Shown piece by piece: positions 1 through 5,839 of a stretch of DNA of 9,537 nt. The stretch covers positions 1 to 9,537 of the forward strand of contig JACCVC010000222.1 of assembly GCA_013698305.1 (NCBI GenBank), given 5' to 3'. The translations under genes and the position numbers were made by a program. Positions within the stretch are counted from its first letter, which is position 1, and every line of letters starts with the position of its first letter. The notes beneath the pieces were generated by a model that did not search any database, had not been told where the DNA came from, and saw only the letters and a list, made by a program, of their open reading frames with translations. Source of the stretch: Chloroflexia bacterium. Lineage in GTDB: Bacteria; Chloroflexota; Chloroflexia; Thermomicrobiales; UBA6265.

Positions 1-230
1 TGGCGTTCGGCGAGGGCTTGACCGTGGCCGAGTATGTGGTTCGGCCAGACGAAGAAGGGAGGTTGGCCCGCGAATTGCCGGAGATGAAGAACGACCTGGT
101 GCTCGGCATGATGCGCGGCAAGCAGAAATACCCGTTCTACAGGCTTTCCAGTGAGCGCCTCCAGCCAGGCGATGTCGTCGTCTACCTCTCCGGCGACCCT
201 GAGCTCGAGCGCGACGAAGCGTCTCAATAA
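1..230 (+). CDS. C-terminal end of a protein, possibly TrkA-C/RCK-like (5' partial)
   Basis: This is the last 75 or so codons of a gene that enters from the left edge; its frame is open from base 3 and ends at TAA 228-230. A TTG at 18 is in frame, but the frame stays open upstream, so the gene most likely starts outside the window. The visible tail has a charged segment, a hydrophobic strand (DLVLGMMRG), a short basic/aromatic stretch (KQKYPFYRL), and then LQPGDVVVYLSGD. A strand, variable loop and 'xLxxGDxxxxxG' pattern is typical of TrkA-C/RCK C-terminal domains of potassium channels and transporters, where it forms a small beta-rich ligand-binding unit. With only the tail visible this is a suggestion. 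No terminator with a U-tract follows. A small 5-bp hairpin near 259-271 is not convincing. Confidence 0.5.
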   Translation, partial: AFGEGLTVAEYVVRPDEEGRLARELPEMKNDLVLGMMRGKQKYPFYRLSSERLQPGDVVVYLSGDPELERDEASQ

Positions 231-367
231 GGGTGTAGTGGCTCGGCACGGGCATGTATCATGCGTGGGCCTTCGCACTTGCTCACATGTTCTCGCCACC
301 ACAGGTGTCGCGCCTGCATTGTGGTATTGACGAGCGACAGCCGTAAACGAGATGAACATTGGTCAAT

Positions 368-949
368 ATGCTTTCCAGAGTGCCAACCCCAACTCCACCG
401 TTAACCGACACATCCCCTCAGATCCCCGATGAGGAGGACGGCAACCTCACCGACCTCCAGGCCGAGATGTGGATCCTGCTTCGCGTGGCCCAGACGCTGA
501 CCGCCTTTCTGGTCCTCATCCCGTTCACCGGCGGCTTTGCCGAGTTGGAAGGCGACTGGAGACCGGTGTTTATCGTCGCCTTTGGGTGCGCGTTGCTCAG
601 CATGGTGCTGTTCACCGCTCCCGCCGCCCATCATCGTATCCACCGGCCAGTGCTGGACCGGGAGGACTTCAAGACGCTCTCCACCCGATACATGATTGCG
701 GGGATGGCGCCGTTGACCATTTCGACCTTCATGGTCACGCAACTGGTCTTCTCGGTCATCATCCCTATTCCTGCGCTGGCGTGGGTCTCTGCCGGGTTGG
801 TTGCCCTGCTGTTGCTGACCATGTGGTGGACATCCCCCTCCGCCGCAAACGTACCACCGCCAAAACGTAGGAGTCGATTCCAAAGGATAGCGACCCGGTT
901 CGCCGCTTGCGGCGGACAATTCGTTGTAAAGGCAGGGTTCGATTCGTAG
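368..949 (+). CDS. DUF6328-like integral membrane protein
   Basis: A 193-residue protein counted from the ATG at 368; an in-frame TTG at 359 would add three residues. Neither start has a strong Shine-Dalgarno sequence. The first ~35 residues are polar and acidic (PDEEDGNLTDLQAE). They are followed by LLRVAQTLTAFLVLIPF, a second hydrophobic segment (PVFIVAFGCALLSMVLF), the marker APAAHHRIHRP, a polar stretch (DREDFKTLSTR), and two more hydrophobic segments ending in LLLLTMWW. Four helices in this order, with 'ELRVxQ...F.L..PF' and 'P.A.HR', match my knowledge of the DUF6328 family of small bacterial membrane proteins, whose function is unknown. The C-terminal ~35 residues are basic and probably cytoplasmic. 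The gene stands alone and converges on the phage-like cassette, 43 bp from that cassette's last stop codon. Confidence 0.7.
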   Translation: MLSRVPTPTPPLTDTSPQIPDEEDGNLTDLQAEMWILLRVAQTLTAFLVLIPFTGGFAELEGDWRPVFIVAFGCALLSMVLFTAPAAHHRIHRPVLDREDFKTLSTRYMIAGMAPLTISTFMVTQLVFSVIIPIPALAWVSAGLVALLLLTMWWTSPSAANVPPPKRRSRFQRIATRFAACGGQFVVKAGFDS

Positions 950-992
950 TGACCATGCGTTTCGGCAGTTCTTGCAACATGGGTCTCGACTC

Positions 993-2861
993 TCACACCT
1001 CCACCAGCGTCAGCTGGATCATCGCGTCGCCGATCTCCCCCGCGTCCGCGGGACGGGCGACTTCCTCCTTGATGCCGACGATTCGCACTCGCCGCTCGGT
1101 TGGCTCAGCGTCGTAGTCGATGTCGCGAAACGGTAACGTCGTCCCGTCCTTCCACGCCAGCCACAGATCGGCGATCAGTTGCCGCCCGCTCCGGGACATC
1201 TCGCCGCCGTCCCGTCGCACCACCTGGTCATGCGCGGCCACCGCCAGCTGCCAGCGACGTCGCCGCGCCGGCGCGTCCAGCACCTCGAACTCGGTCCAGA
1301 GCCCGGTCAGCACCGGTGCCCAGCTACTGACCGAGCTCCACCTCGCCCGCAGCATGATCCACCGGCTCACCGCCCCATCGCTGGCGATATCGGCGTCGAG
1401 CGCGAACTGCCGCGCGTCGCCGGCGGTCGCGGCGAGGGCCCGGATGCCAGCCGTGTGCCAGGTCACGCCGGCGTCGTCGCTCCAGTCCAGCGAGACCGTC
1501 ACTTGATCGATCGAATCCTCGTCGCCGTGGATATCCGGGGTGGCGAACACCGCCCCGACCTTGCGCCACGCCTTGTCCTTGTCGCACTCGTTCGCGTCCA
1601 GCATCGAGGTGACGTAGGAGCCGGTCGCGGGCAAGGTGTTGCGACTGTCGGAGCGCCAGTGCAGCCGTGCCAGGTCGATGCCGAGGCTGCCGTCCCGGAA
1701 CAGCATCATGTCCCAGTCACCCGCGCCGGAGAGGTTCGTCGGCCAGATCCAGCGGGTCACGCCGGTCTCGTCCCGCAACAGCAGCCACCAGCCCGCGCCG
1801 TTCCAGAGCCAGACCTCCGACGCGCCGTCGATCGCCTCCAGCGCCACCACGAGGTAGCCACCCGCGATGCACGCGCCCCGGCATGTGCGCCCGCCGAGAC
1901 CCAGATCGCGCCATCCGGCCCGGTCGCCGCTCGGGTTGTGCTCGACCACGCGCTTGCCCAGCCAGGTGATAAGCCTGCCACCGAACCCGAGCAGGAACGT
2001 GTAGTCGTCATCGTCGCTCCAGCTTCCATGCTGGAAGAACGGGTCCCACTCGCCCGACCAGCGCAACGCTGGGATCGAGGTCGGCTCGGTGGAGCCCGTC
2101 GTCCAGCCTGGATTCGGGATCAGCGTCTCCCGCACGCGCCCGGTGAAGCTGTACAGGGACGTGTTGCTGGCGGCCCAGACTCTGGCGCCGGCCGTCGTGA
2201 GCCTGGTGACGCGGGCGTCGAGGTAACGCGATTCCACGCCGGAGCCGGTGACCATCCGGATTTCGTTGGTCGCGCCGGCGGGTTGCGCCTCGCTCCAGAG
2301 CGCGAATCCGGCGTAGCTGACGACATGGCGCGCCCGCTCTCCGGCCAGCAGCGGCGTGGCGGGACCGGAGGGGTATTGCAGGTACATCAGGTCGCCGTCG
2401 TCGCCGAGCGCCACCAGCAGGTCGTCGTTGTACCAGGCGAGCGAGGAGATCGTGATCCCCGTCCCCGCGTCCCAGACCTCTGCTGGCGTCGTCCAGGTGG
2501 TCGCGATCAGCTGGGTGGTGCGATAGAGCTTGCCGCCGATTGCGAAGAAGACGTACTCGTTGACGGTCGCGGTGGGAACCGGCGTGGAGGCGAGCGGCGT
2601 CGGGCCGCCGGTTGCCAGCGATGTCGACGCAATCAATGGCCACGGCACGACACCCTGACCGTCGAGCGCCGGGCCGGTGCCGATCCCGTCCCAGCCCCGG
2701 TCGCGTTCGAGCTGGAGGGCGCGGTGCTGACCACCGAAGAAGTCGCGCATCACGATCCGACCGGTGCGCCCCTCGGCCATCCCGTCCTGCGTGCGCTGGT
2801 ACGCGCCGGGCGCGAGCATGTACCCCGCGTTGTCGAGGCTGATATCGGTGCTTTCGGGCAT
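993..2861 (-). CDS. Propeller-type phage tail/baseplate-like protein
   Basis: A 622-residue protein with no cysteine-rich or enzymatic motif that I recognise. The ATG at 2861 has GGAGG ten bases upstream. Residues ~8-70 (DISLDNAGYMLAPGAYQRT) look like a docking segment. Residues ~100-400 contain repeated strand-turn-strand units ending in hydrophobic/aromatic residues: YVFFAIGGKLYRTT, DDLLVALGDDGDLMYL, RVWAASNTSLYSF, YLVVALEAIDG...EVWLWNGAGW and DWDMMLFRDGSLGI. This pattern suggests a beta-propeller. Residues ~415-520 look like a beta-sandwich with an Asp-box (SDDAGVTW, 461-468). The C-terminus (~525-622) ends FRDIDYD...RRVRIVGIKEE...MIQLTLVEV, the style of tail or distal-tail protein C-termini. 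It is the last gene of the phage-like cassette, separated from the second by a 307-bp gap. The reading as a tail component rests on style and context, not a recognised family. A secreted or surface propeller is possible, but no signal peptide is visible. Confidence 0.6.
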   Translation of the reverse strand: MPESTDISLDNAGYMLAPGAYQRTQDGMAEGRTGRIVMRDFFGGQHRALQLERDRGWDGIGTGPALDGQGVVPWPLIASTSLATGGPTPLASTPVPTATVNEYVFFAIGGKLYRTTQLIATTWTTPAEVWDAGTGITISSLAWYNDDLLVALGDDGDLMYLQYPSGPATPLLAGERARHVVSYAGFALWSEAQPAGATNEIRMVTGSGVESRYLDARVTRLTTAGARVWAASNTSLYSFTGRVRETLIPNPGWTTGSTEPTSIPALRWSGEWDPFFQHGSWSDDDDYTFLLGFGGRLITWLGKRVVEHNPSGDRAGWRDLGLGGRTCRGACIAGGYLVVALEAIDGASEVWLWNGAGWWLLLRDETGVTRWIWPTNLSGAGDWDMMLFRDGSLGIDLARLHWRSDSRNTLPATGSYVTSMLDANECDKDKAWRKVGAVFATPDIHGDEDSIDQVTVSLDWSDDAGVTWHTAGIRALAATAGDARQFALDADIASDGAVSRWIMLRARWSSVSSWAPVLTGLWTEFEVLDAPARRRRWQLAVAAHDQVVRRDGGEMSRSGRQLIADLWLAWKDGTTLPFRDIDYDAEPTERRVRIVGIKEEVARPADAGEIGDAMIQLTLVEV

Positions 2862-2889
2862 GGTGGGGTGTCCTCCATCTGGGCGTTTC

Positions 2890-3111
2890 CGTAGCGGCAG
2901 ACCCTGTGTCTGCCTGATCCAAAGGGCGTTCGACGCAACATGAAAAACGCACCGCCATATTCAGCCCGTCTTTCTGAGCGGAGCGAAGAACCCCCGCGCG
3001 CAGCGTAGCGATAGCGCTCGACAGCGAAGCTGGCGCTTGTGTCGGCTATGGAGCGTCTATGCTCAAAACATGGTTTCCACTAACCAGATCGACACAGGGC
3101 CGACCGCTACG
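2890..3111. mobile_element. 222-bp non-coding element with 21-bp inverted ends (MITE/REP-like)
   Basis: The left end (2890-2910) begins CGTAGCGG and ends CCCTGTGTC. The right end (3091-3111), read in reverse complement, begins CGTAGCGG and also ends CCCTGTGTC. The two agree at 18 of 21 positions. The element encodes nothing obvious. It contains a TTTCTGAGCGGAGCGAAGAA block (2971-2990), a sequence style I know as a dispersed intergenic repeat in many bacterial genomes. No clear target-site duplication is visible. It may be a MITE or two REP copies in opposite orientation. Confidence 0.5.
2896..2914. repeat. REP-like perfect palindrome
   Basis: GGCAGAC and GTCTGCC form a perfect seven-base inverted repeat around CCTGT. 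Similar GGCAGAC...GTCTGCC palindromes are familiar as dispersed intergenic repeats in Chloroflexota-type genomes. It forms the left boundary of the 222-bp element. Confidence 0.6.
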
Positions 3112-3118
3112 AGATGAC
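2968..3118. repeat. GTC-TTTCTGAGCGGAGCGAAGAA block with degenerate inverted partner
   Basis: The left block at 2968-2990 resembles the common dispersed 'TTCTGAGCG(G/C)AGCGAAGAA' repeat. At 3101-3118, CGACCGCTACGAGATGAC is, in reverse complement, a degenerate match (GTCATCTCGTAGCGGTCG) to its first half. The two could be the eroded ends of a second repeat nested in, and overlapping the end of, the 222-bp element. Confidence 0.4.
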
Positions 3119-3168
3119 AATGGTTTCGTTGTGTTTACCTTTCTTGCATGGTCAGGCGGCAACCGATG

Positions 3169-3603
3169 TCACCGCCAGCCGGTGATCCTCCAGACCCGGC
3201 GGACCGTCGGGATCGACCGCTGCCGCCACTCCTGCACCTCGCGGCGCTGCCATTCGGTAAAGGCGAACACGCGCCGGCACCGGCAGTTGACGTGCAGCGG
3301 CGGCGAGGGACCGCTCGCCTCCCTCCACGTCATGCCGTGGAGTGGCGCGCACTCCGGGCAGGTGCGCTCGTCGCCGGCGGTCACCCACCGCTCGTAGTGG
3401 ATCGGCGTCAGGATCTCGACGGTTTCCAGTACGGAGATCGTGCGCCGCCCGACATCCTCGACCAGATTCCAGACCGGCTCCAGCGGGCGCGCCACCCGCC
3501 GAGCCCAGGCGTCACGTTCGTCCCACATCTCGCGGACGCGGTCGGCGGCGGGTTGTGGCCTCCATCCGCCGCCACCCGGACCGCCGGCGTCAAAGCCGAT
3601 CAT
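3169..3603 (-). CDS. Stand-alone phage Mu gpF-like minor head domain protein
   Basis: A 144-residue protein. Its C-terminal half has the signature of the Mu gpF-like (minor head/head morphogenesis) domain: YERWVTAGDERTCPEC at about 70-85, APLHGMTW, then PPLHVNCRC at about 101-109. C82, C85, C107 and C109 form a CxxC...CxC set, probably structural or metal-binding. In phages this domain usually ends a protein of several hundred residues that acts in early head assembly near the portal. Here the N-terminal ~65 residues are a glycine-rich leader and a charged Trp-rich segment, so the usual large N-terminal part is absent. The ATG at 3603 begins four bases after the stop of the upstream gene, which indicates translational coupling in one operon. 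The family call is firm for the C-terminal half. Its role without a portal or capsid gene nearby is unknown. Confidence 0.72.
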   Translation of the reverse strand: MIGFDAGGPGGGGWRPQPAADRVREMWDERDAWARRVARPLEPVWNLVEDVGRRTISVLETVEILTPIHYERWVTAGDERTCPECAPLHGMTWREASGPSPPLHVNCRCRRVFAFTEWQRREVQEWRQRSIPTVRRVWRITGWR

Positions 3604-3607
3604 GCCG

Positions 3608-4252
3608 TCACCCCGCCTGCCGGTCGAAATAGCTGCCGCGCGGCTTGCGGATGCGCTCGAAGAAGAGCCGGTCGGCGTCGATCCGGGCGGACCGTGCCGC
3701 CGCCGCGAGCGGATGCACGCCGCTCTTGCCGGTGTAGCGCTTGCCGTCGGCGATGGCGCGGCGCTCGAGCGAGATCGCGACGGTCTGGGCGATCAGCAGA
3801 TCCTCGTCGTCCGGTTGGATGTCGAGCGGCGAGATGTCATCGGACGGGTCGGCGCGGTGCGCCATGTGCTCGATCCGCCACAGTCCGGTGCGAGGGGCGG
3901 CATCGGCGAGCAGCAACTCGGTTCCCCAGGCGCGCCAGGTCGGCATGCCGGTTGATGGTCCGTTGGAAACCGGCGGATCGGTGGTCCGGCCTTCCCAGCG
4001 CCGCCACAACACGCCCTGGTCGTCGAAGAGCCGAACCACGCGCAGTGAGTTCACATCCTCCGGTAGCGAGATCTCCCGGTCTCCCGCCGTGACATCGACG
4101 GCGACGACCGCCTGCCGGGGGACGCGCGTGCTGTAGCGGCGCACCGCCTCGGCGATCGCGTCGTTGAGAAAATCGTCGTCCCAGATCGGATCGGTGCCGG
4201 TGTCTGCCAGGCGTCGGCGAACCATGGTACGGAGATCGAGTCGGGTGGTCAT
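3608..4252 (-). CDS. Phage head-tail adaptor-like (gp6/connector-like) protein
   Basis: A 214-residue protein and the first gene of the cassette. The ATG at 4252 has GAGGAG six bases upstream. The N-terminus, LDLRTMVRRRLADTGTDPIWDDDFLNDAIAEAV (contiguous, here given as LDLRTMVRRRLAD plus WDDDFLNDAI), follows the helical pattern of phage adaptor/connector proteins: 'LR..VR..L.D....W.D..L..AI..A'. These join the portal ring to the tail. It is followed by a beta-rich middle (VVAVDVTAGDREISLPEDVNSLRVVRLFD) and a helical C-terminus with ALAAAARSARIDADRLFFERI-like character. Length and layout fit the gp6/adaptor group. The next gene starts four bases after its stop. A LexA-type palindrome sits 30 bp upstream. 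I am fairly confident of a phage-structural origin, less so of the exact adaptor class. Confidence 0.62.
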   Translation of the reverse strand: MTTRLDLRTMVRRRLADTGTDPIWDDDFLNDAIAEAVRRYSTRVPRQAVVAVDVTAGDREISLPEDVNSLRVVRLFDDQGVLWRRWEGRTTDPPVSNGPSTGMPTWRAWGTELLLADAAPRTGLWRIEHMAHRADPSDDISPLDIQPDDEDLLIAQTVAISLERRAIADGKRYTGKSGVHPLAAAARSARIDADRLFFERIRKPRGSYFDRQAG

Positions 4253-4258
4253 CGGGTG

Positions 4259-4264
4259 CTCCTC
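4259..4264 (-). promoter_or_regulatory. Ribosome binding site of the adaptor-like gene
   Basis: On the minus strand GAGGAG stands six bases before the ATG at 4252. This supports that start and shows that translation initiates downstream of the palindrome at 4282-4303, so the palindrome lies in the promoter or 5' leader. Confidence 0.6.
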
Positions 4265-4281
4265 TTCCTGCGACGCGAATC

Positions 4282-4303
4282 GAATAGAACATTTGTTCTA
4301 TTC
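4282..4303. promoter_or_regulatory. Perfect palindrome with a LexA-type GAAC-N4-GTTC core
   Basis: GAATAGAACA and TGTTCTATTC are perfect inverted 10-base arms separated by TT. The core GAAC-ATTT-GTTC (4287-4298) matches the Gram-positive-type LexA/SOS operator (GAAC-N4-GTTC), and the symmetry extends well beyond the core. It is AT-rich within a GC-rich region and lies 30 bp upstream of the adaptor-like start codon. On the minus strand a TTGACT that could be a -35 box lies at 4315-4320, which would put the operator over the -10 and start-site region, a classic repressor position. No good -10 hexamer is visible at the expected spacing. LexA is the best reading from the motif; a phage-type repressor with its own palindrome is the alternative. 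Confidence 0.6.
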
Positions 4304-4314
4304 AAGACGAACGC

Positions 4315-4320
4315 AGTCAA
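4315..4320 (-). promoter_or_regulatory. Possible -35 element of the phage-like operon
   Basis: TTGACT on the minus strand matches five of six bases of the sigma-70 -35 consensus, 11 bp upstream of the palindrome. The nearest -10-like hexamer, TAGAAC, lies inside the palindrome at only 14 bp spacing, so the promoter is not well defined. Confidence 0.3.
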
Positions 4321-4332
4321 TCAGGAAAAGTG

Positions 4333-4358
4333 CGCCGCCAACCCGCAACGCCGCCAAC
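4333..4358. repeat. Short direct repeat, 10 bp with 16-bp period
   Basis: On the minus strand GTTGGCGGCG occurs twice, separated by TTGCGG, just upstream of the possible -35 element of the phage-like operon. It could be a binding site or simply GC-rich chance repetition. Confidence 0.35.
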
Positions 4359-4370
4359 ACGTAGGGGTGA

Positions 4371-4385
4371 CATCGCGCAGCGATG
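4371..4385 (-). terminator. Weak hairpin downstream of aspS
   Basis: CATCGC and GCGATG form a perfect six-base stem around a three-base loop, about 38 bp after the aspS stop. No U-tract follows, so intrinsic termination is doubtful. It is the only compact hairpin I see between aspS and the phage-like operon. Confidence 0.2.
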
Positions 4386-4422
4386 GTCGCCCGGTAGACT
4401 GTAAGGAGGGTAAACCCATTCG

Positions 4423-5763
4423 CTACGGTGATAAGCGCTGAATATCGCGTGGAAACAGCATCACGTCGCGTATGTTCTCTGCACCTGTGAGTTGTCTTAT
4501 CAGCCGCTCCACGCCGAGGGCGAACCCGCCGTGCGGAGGCATGCCGTAGCTAAACGCCTCCAGATATCCGGCGAAGGGTGTCACGTCGATTCTGCGTTGA
4601 TCTAGGGCGGCAAGATAGTCACTGTGGAGGTGTAGGCGTTGGCCGCCAGTAATGATCTCCAGTCCACGGAACAGAAGATCGAAGCTGTTGGACCAGCGCG
4701 AGTCGTCCGGTTGAGGATGTGTGTAGAACGGTCGCTTGCGCATTGGGTAGCCGGTCACGAAGAGCCACGCAGTGCCAAACGTCTGCTCGCACCAGTCACC
4801 CAACCACCGCTCATGTTCAGGCGCTAGATCCGGTTCGTCTCGCAAATCCTGTCCCAGAGCATCGCCCAGAAGTGCCATCGCATCTGCAAAGTGGATTTCA
4901 GGGATCGTCGTCGGGACAGTCGGGATGTCGACAGCTTCGGAGCTCTTAACCTTGGCCATTTTTGCCATCATGCCAGCAAGCACATCCCGAGCTACCGCCA
5001 TGACATCGTGATGGTCACGTATGAAACCCATCTCGGCATCGAGTGACAGGAATTGGCTGACATGACGCGAGGTGTCGTGTGGTTCAGCTCGGAACGCCGG
5101 TCCGATTTCGAAGACACGCTCCAACGCCCCAACCATGATTTGCTTGTAGAGTTGAGGACTCTGGGCAAGATACGCGGGACGTCCAAAATAGTCGACGGTG
5201 AAAACGTTCGCTCCGCCTTCGGGTGCCGCTTCAAGCAGCTTCGGTGTTGCGATCTCCGTAAATCCATTGGCGGTCAGAGTGTTCCGGAACCCGTGCATGG
5301 CTGCGCTCAAGAGCCGCTGTGTACTGACCCGGTTCGGATGGCGAAGCGCTATCGCGGCATGGTCAAGGCGAGTCGCGAGTTGCGTTTGCATCACCGGTCG
5401 GAAGATTTCCACAGGTGGCTCCTCTGGCCCGGCACTTATCATGTCGATCACTGGATCATGCATCTCGACTCCATCGGGGGCTTGTGGTGCGGCCACCACG
5501 CGACCTCGCACCGCGAGGACTGCTTCATGTGGCACGTTCCCCAACATGGCGCGTACATGCGAGTCCTCGACGACAACCTGGGCGATGCCAGAACGATCAC
5601 GGAGCAACAGGAAACTGACGGACTTCATTTGCCGTTGGTGATGCAACCAGCCCTGAAGTAACACATCGGCTCCGACGTGGGAAGGCATTTCCTTTGCGAG
5701 GGTACGCACGAAAGGCGTACCGTGAACAGGGGTAGAGTGCGAAGCAGAATAATCAGCGAGCAC
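4423..5763 (-). CDS. aspS: Aspartyl-tRNA synthetase, archaeal/non-discriminating type
   Basis: A class II aminoacyl-tRNA synthetase of 446 residues that charges tRNA with aspartate in the cytoplasm. The N-terminal OB-fold anticodon domain runs from about 18 to 120 (VLLQGWLHHQRQ, FLLLRDRSGIAQVVVED). Motif 1 is near FRNTLTANGFTEIATP. Motif 2 is FEIGPAFRAEPHDTSRHVSQF followed by LSLDAEMGF. Motif 3 is GGFALGVERLIRQLTG, ending NIRDVMLFPRD. The short length without the bacterial GAD insertion places it with archaeal-type enzymes. H41 aligns with the Trp that marks tRNA-Asp-specific archaeal enzymes, and His there is linked to non-discriminating forms that also charge tRNA-Asn. That would imply a GatCAB amidotransferase elsewhere. 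The GTG at 5763 is chosen because GGAGGTG lies five bases upstream and the frame further upstream is T-box RNA. It reads away from modB behind its own leader. Confidence 0.92.
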   Translation of the reverse strand: MLADYSASHSTPVHGTPFVRTLAKEMPSHVGADVLLQGWLHHQRQMKSVSFLLLRDRSGIAQVVVEDSHVRAMLGNVPHEAVLAVRGRVVAAPQAPDGVEMHDPVIDMISAGPEEPPVEIFRPVMQTQLATRLDHAAIALRHPNRVSTQRLLSAAMHGFRNTLTANGFTEIATPKLLEAAPEGGANVFTVDYFGRPAYLAQSPQLYKQIMVGALERVFEIGPAFRAEPHDTSRHVSQFLSLDAEMGFIRDHHDVMAVARDVLAGMMAKMAKVKSSEAVDIPTVPTTIPEIHFADAMALLGDALGQDLRDEPDLAPEHERWLGDWCEQTFGTAWLFVTGYPMRKRPFYTHPQPDDSRWSNSFDLLFRGLEIITGGQRLHLHSDYLAALDQRRIDVTPFAGYLEAFSYGMPPHGGFALGVERLIRQLTGAENIRDVMLFPRDIQRLSP

Positions 5764-5768
5764 GATAG

Positions 5769-5775
5769 CACCTCC
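5769..5775 (-). promoter_or_regulatory. Ribosome binding site fixing the aspS GTG start
   Basis: GGAGGTG on the minus strand lies five bases before the GTG at 5763. It is outside the competing T-box hairpin at 5786-5824, so the leader does not obviously sequester it. This favours transcriptional rather than translational control. Confidence 0.75.
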
Positions 5776-5785
5776 GGAAGACAGT

Positions 5786-5824
5786 GAGACGCCCCCTCCG
5801 CCTTGCGGACGAGGGGGGCGTCTC
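5786..5824 (-). terminator. T-box terminator hairpin
   Basis: On the minus strand GAGACGCCCCC pairs with GGGGGCGTCTC, with one extra C on the 5' arm. The upper part continues with TCCGC/GCGGA around an AAG loop. It overlaps and excludes the antiterminator at 5803-5839. The hairpin is very stable but is followed by ACTGTCTTCC rather than a run of U, so efficient intrinsic termination is not assured. Confidence 0.7.
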
Positions 5825-5839
5825 GTGGTGCCACCGCAA
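5803..5839 (-). promoter_or_regulatory. T-box antiterminator
   Basis: On the minus strand TTGCGG (5839-5834) pairs with CCGCAA (5808-5803), and ACGAG (5826-5822) pairs with CTCGT (5813-5809). Between the two 5' strands lies the seven-base bulge TGGCACC (5833-5827), and the hairpin loop is ACGCCCCC. This is the canonical antiterminator geometry. Its 3' half is shared with the terminator hairpin, so the two structures are mutually exclusive. Confidence 0.9.

Larger units (their letters stand above)
2862..3168. other. Non-coding gap inside the phage-like cassette
   Basis: This 307-bp gap between the gpF-like and propeller genes holds no convincing gene. On the minus strand it contains the Shine-Dalgarno (GGAGG) of the propeller gene, a REP-like palindrome and a 222-bp inverted-repeat-bounded element. 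No terminator with a U-tract or clear promoter was recognised. It is therefore uncertain whether the propeller gene is transcribed from the upstream operon. Confidence 0.6.

Noticed and set aside
259..271. GCATG-TAT-CATGC hairpin after the first gene as a terminator
   Set aside because: It is a five-base stem with no U-tract on either strand.
354..365. GAACATTGGTCA near the DUF6328-like start as a second LexA site
   Set aside because: Only the left half matches GAAC-N4-GTTC; the right half is GTCA and there is no extended symmetry.
1179..2894. Plus-strand open frame of 571 codons antisense to the propeller gene
   Set aside because: The product is rich in Arg, Pro, Ala and Gly with no domain signature. 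The minus-strand frame has a Shine-Dalgarno and a structured protein. High GC removes stop codons in the antisense frame.
2008..2958. Minus-strand 316-codon frame overlapping the start of the propeller gene
   Set aside because: It is an arginine-rich out-of-frame translation of the same DNA, and runs through the REP palindrome.
3148..4092. Plus-strand 314-codon frame across the gpF-like and adaptor-like genes
   Set aside because: It is antisense to two genes with recognisable phage signatures, and its product is low-complexity Arg/Pro/Ala.
5053..5661. Plus-strand 202-codon frame inside aspS
   Set aside because: It is antisense to the clearly conserved synthetase body, including motif 1 and motif 2.
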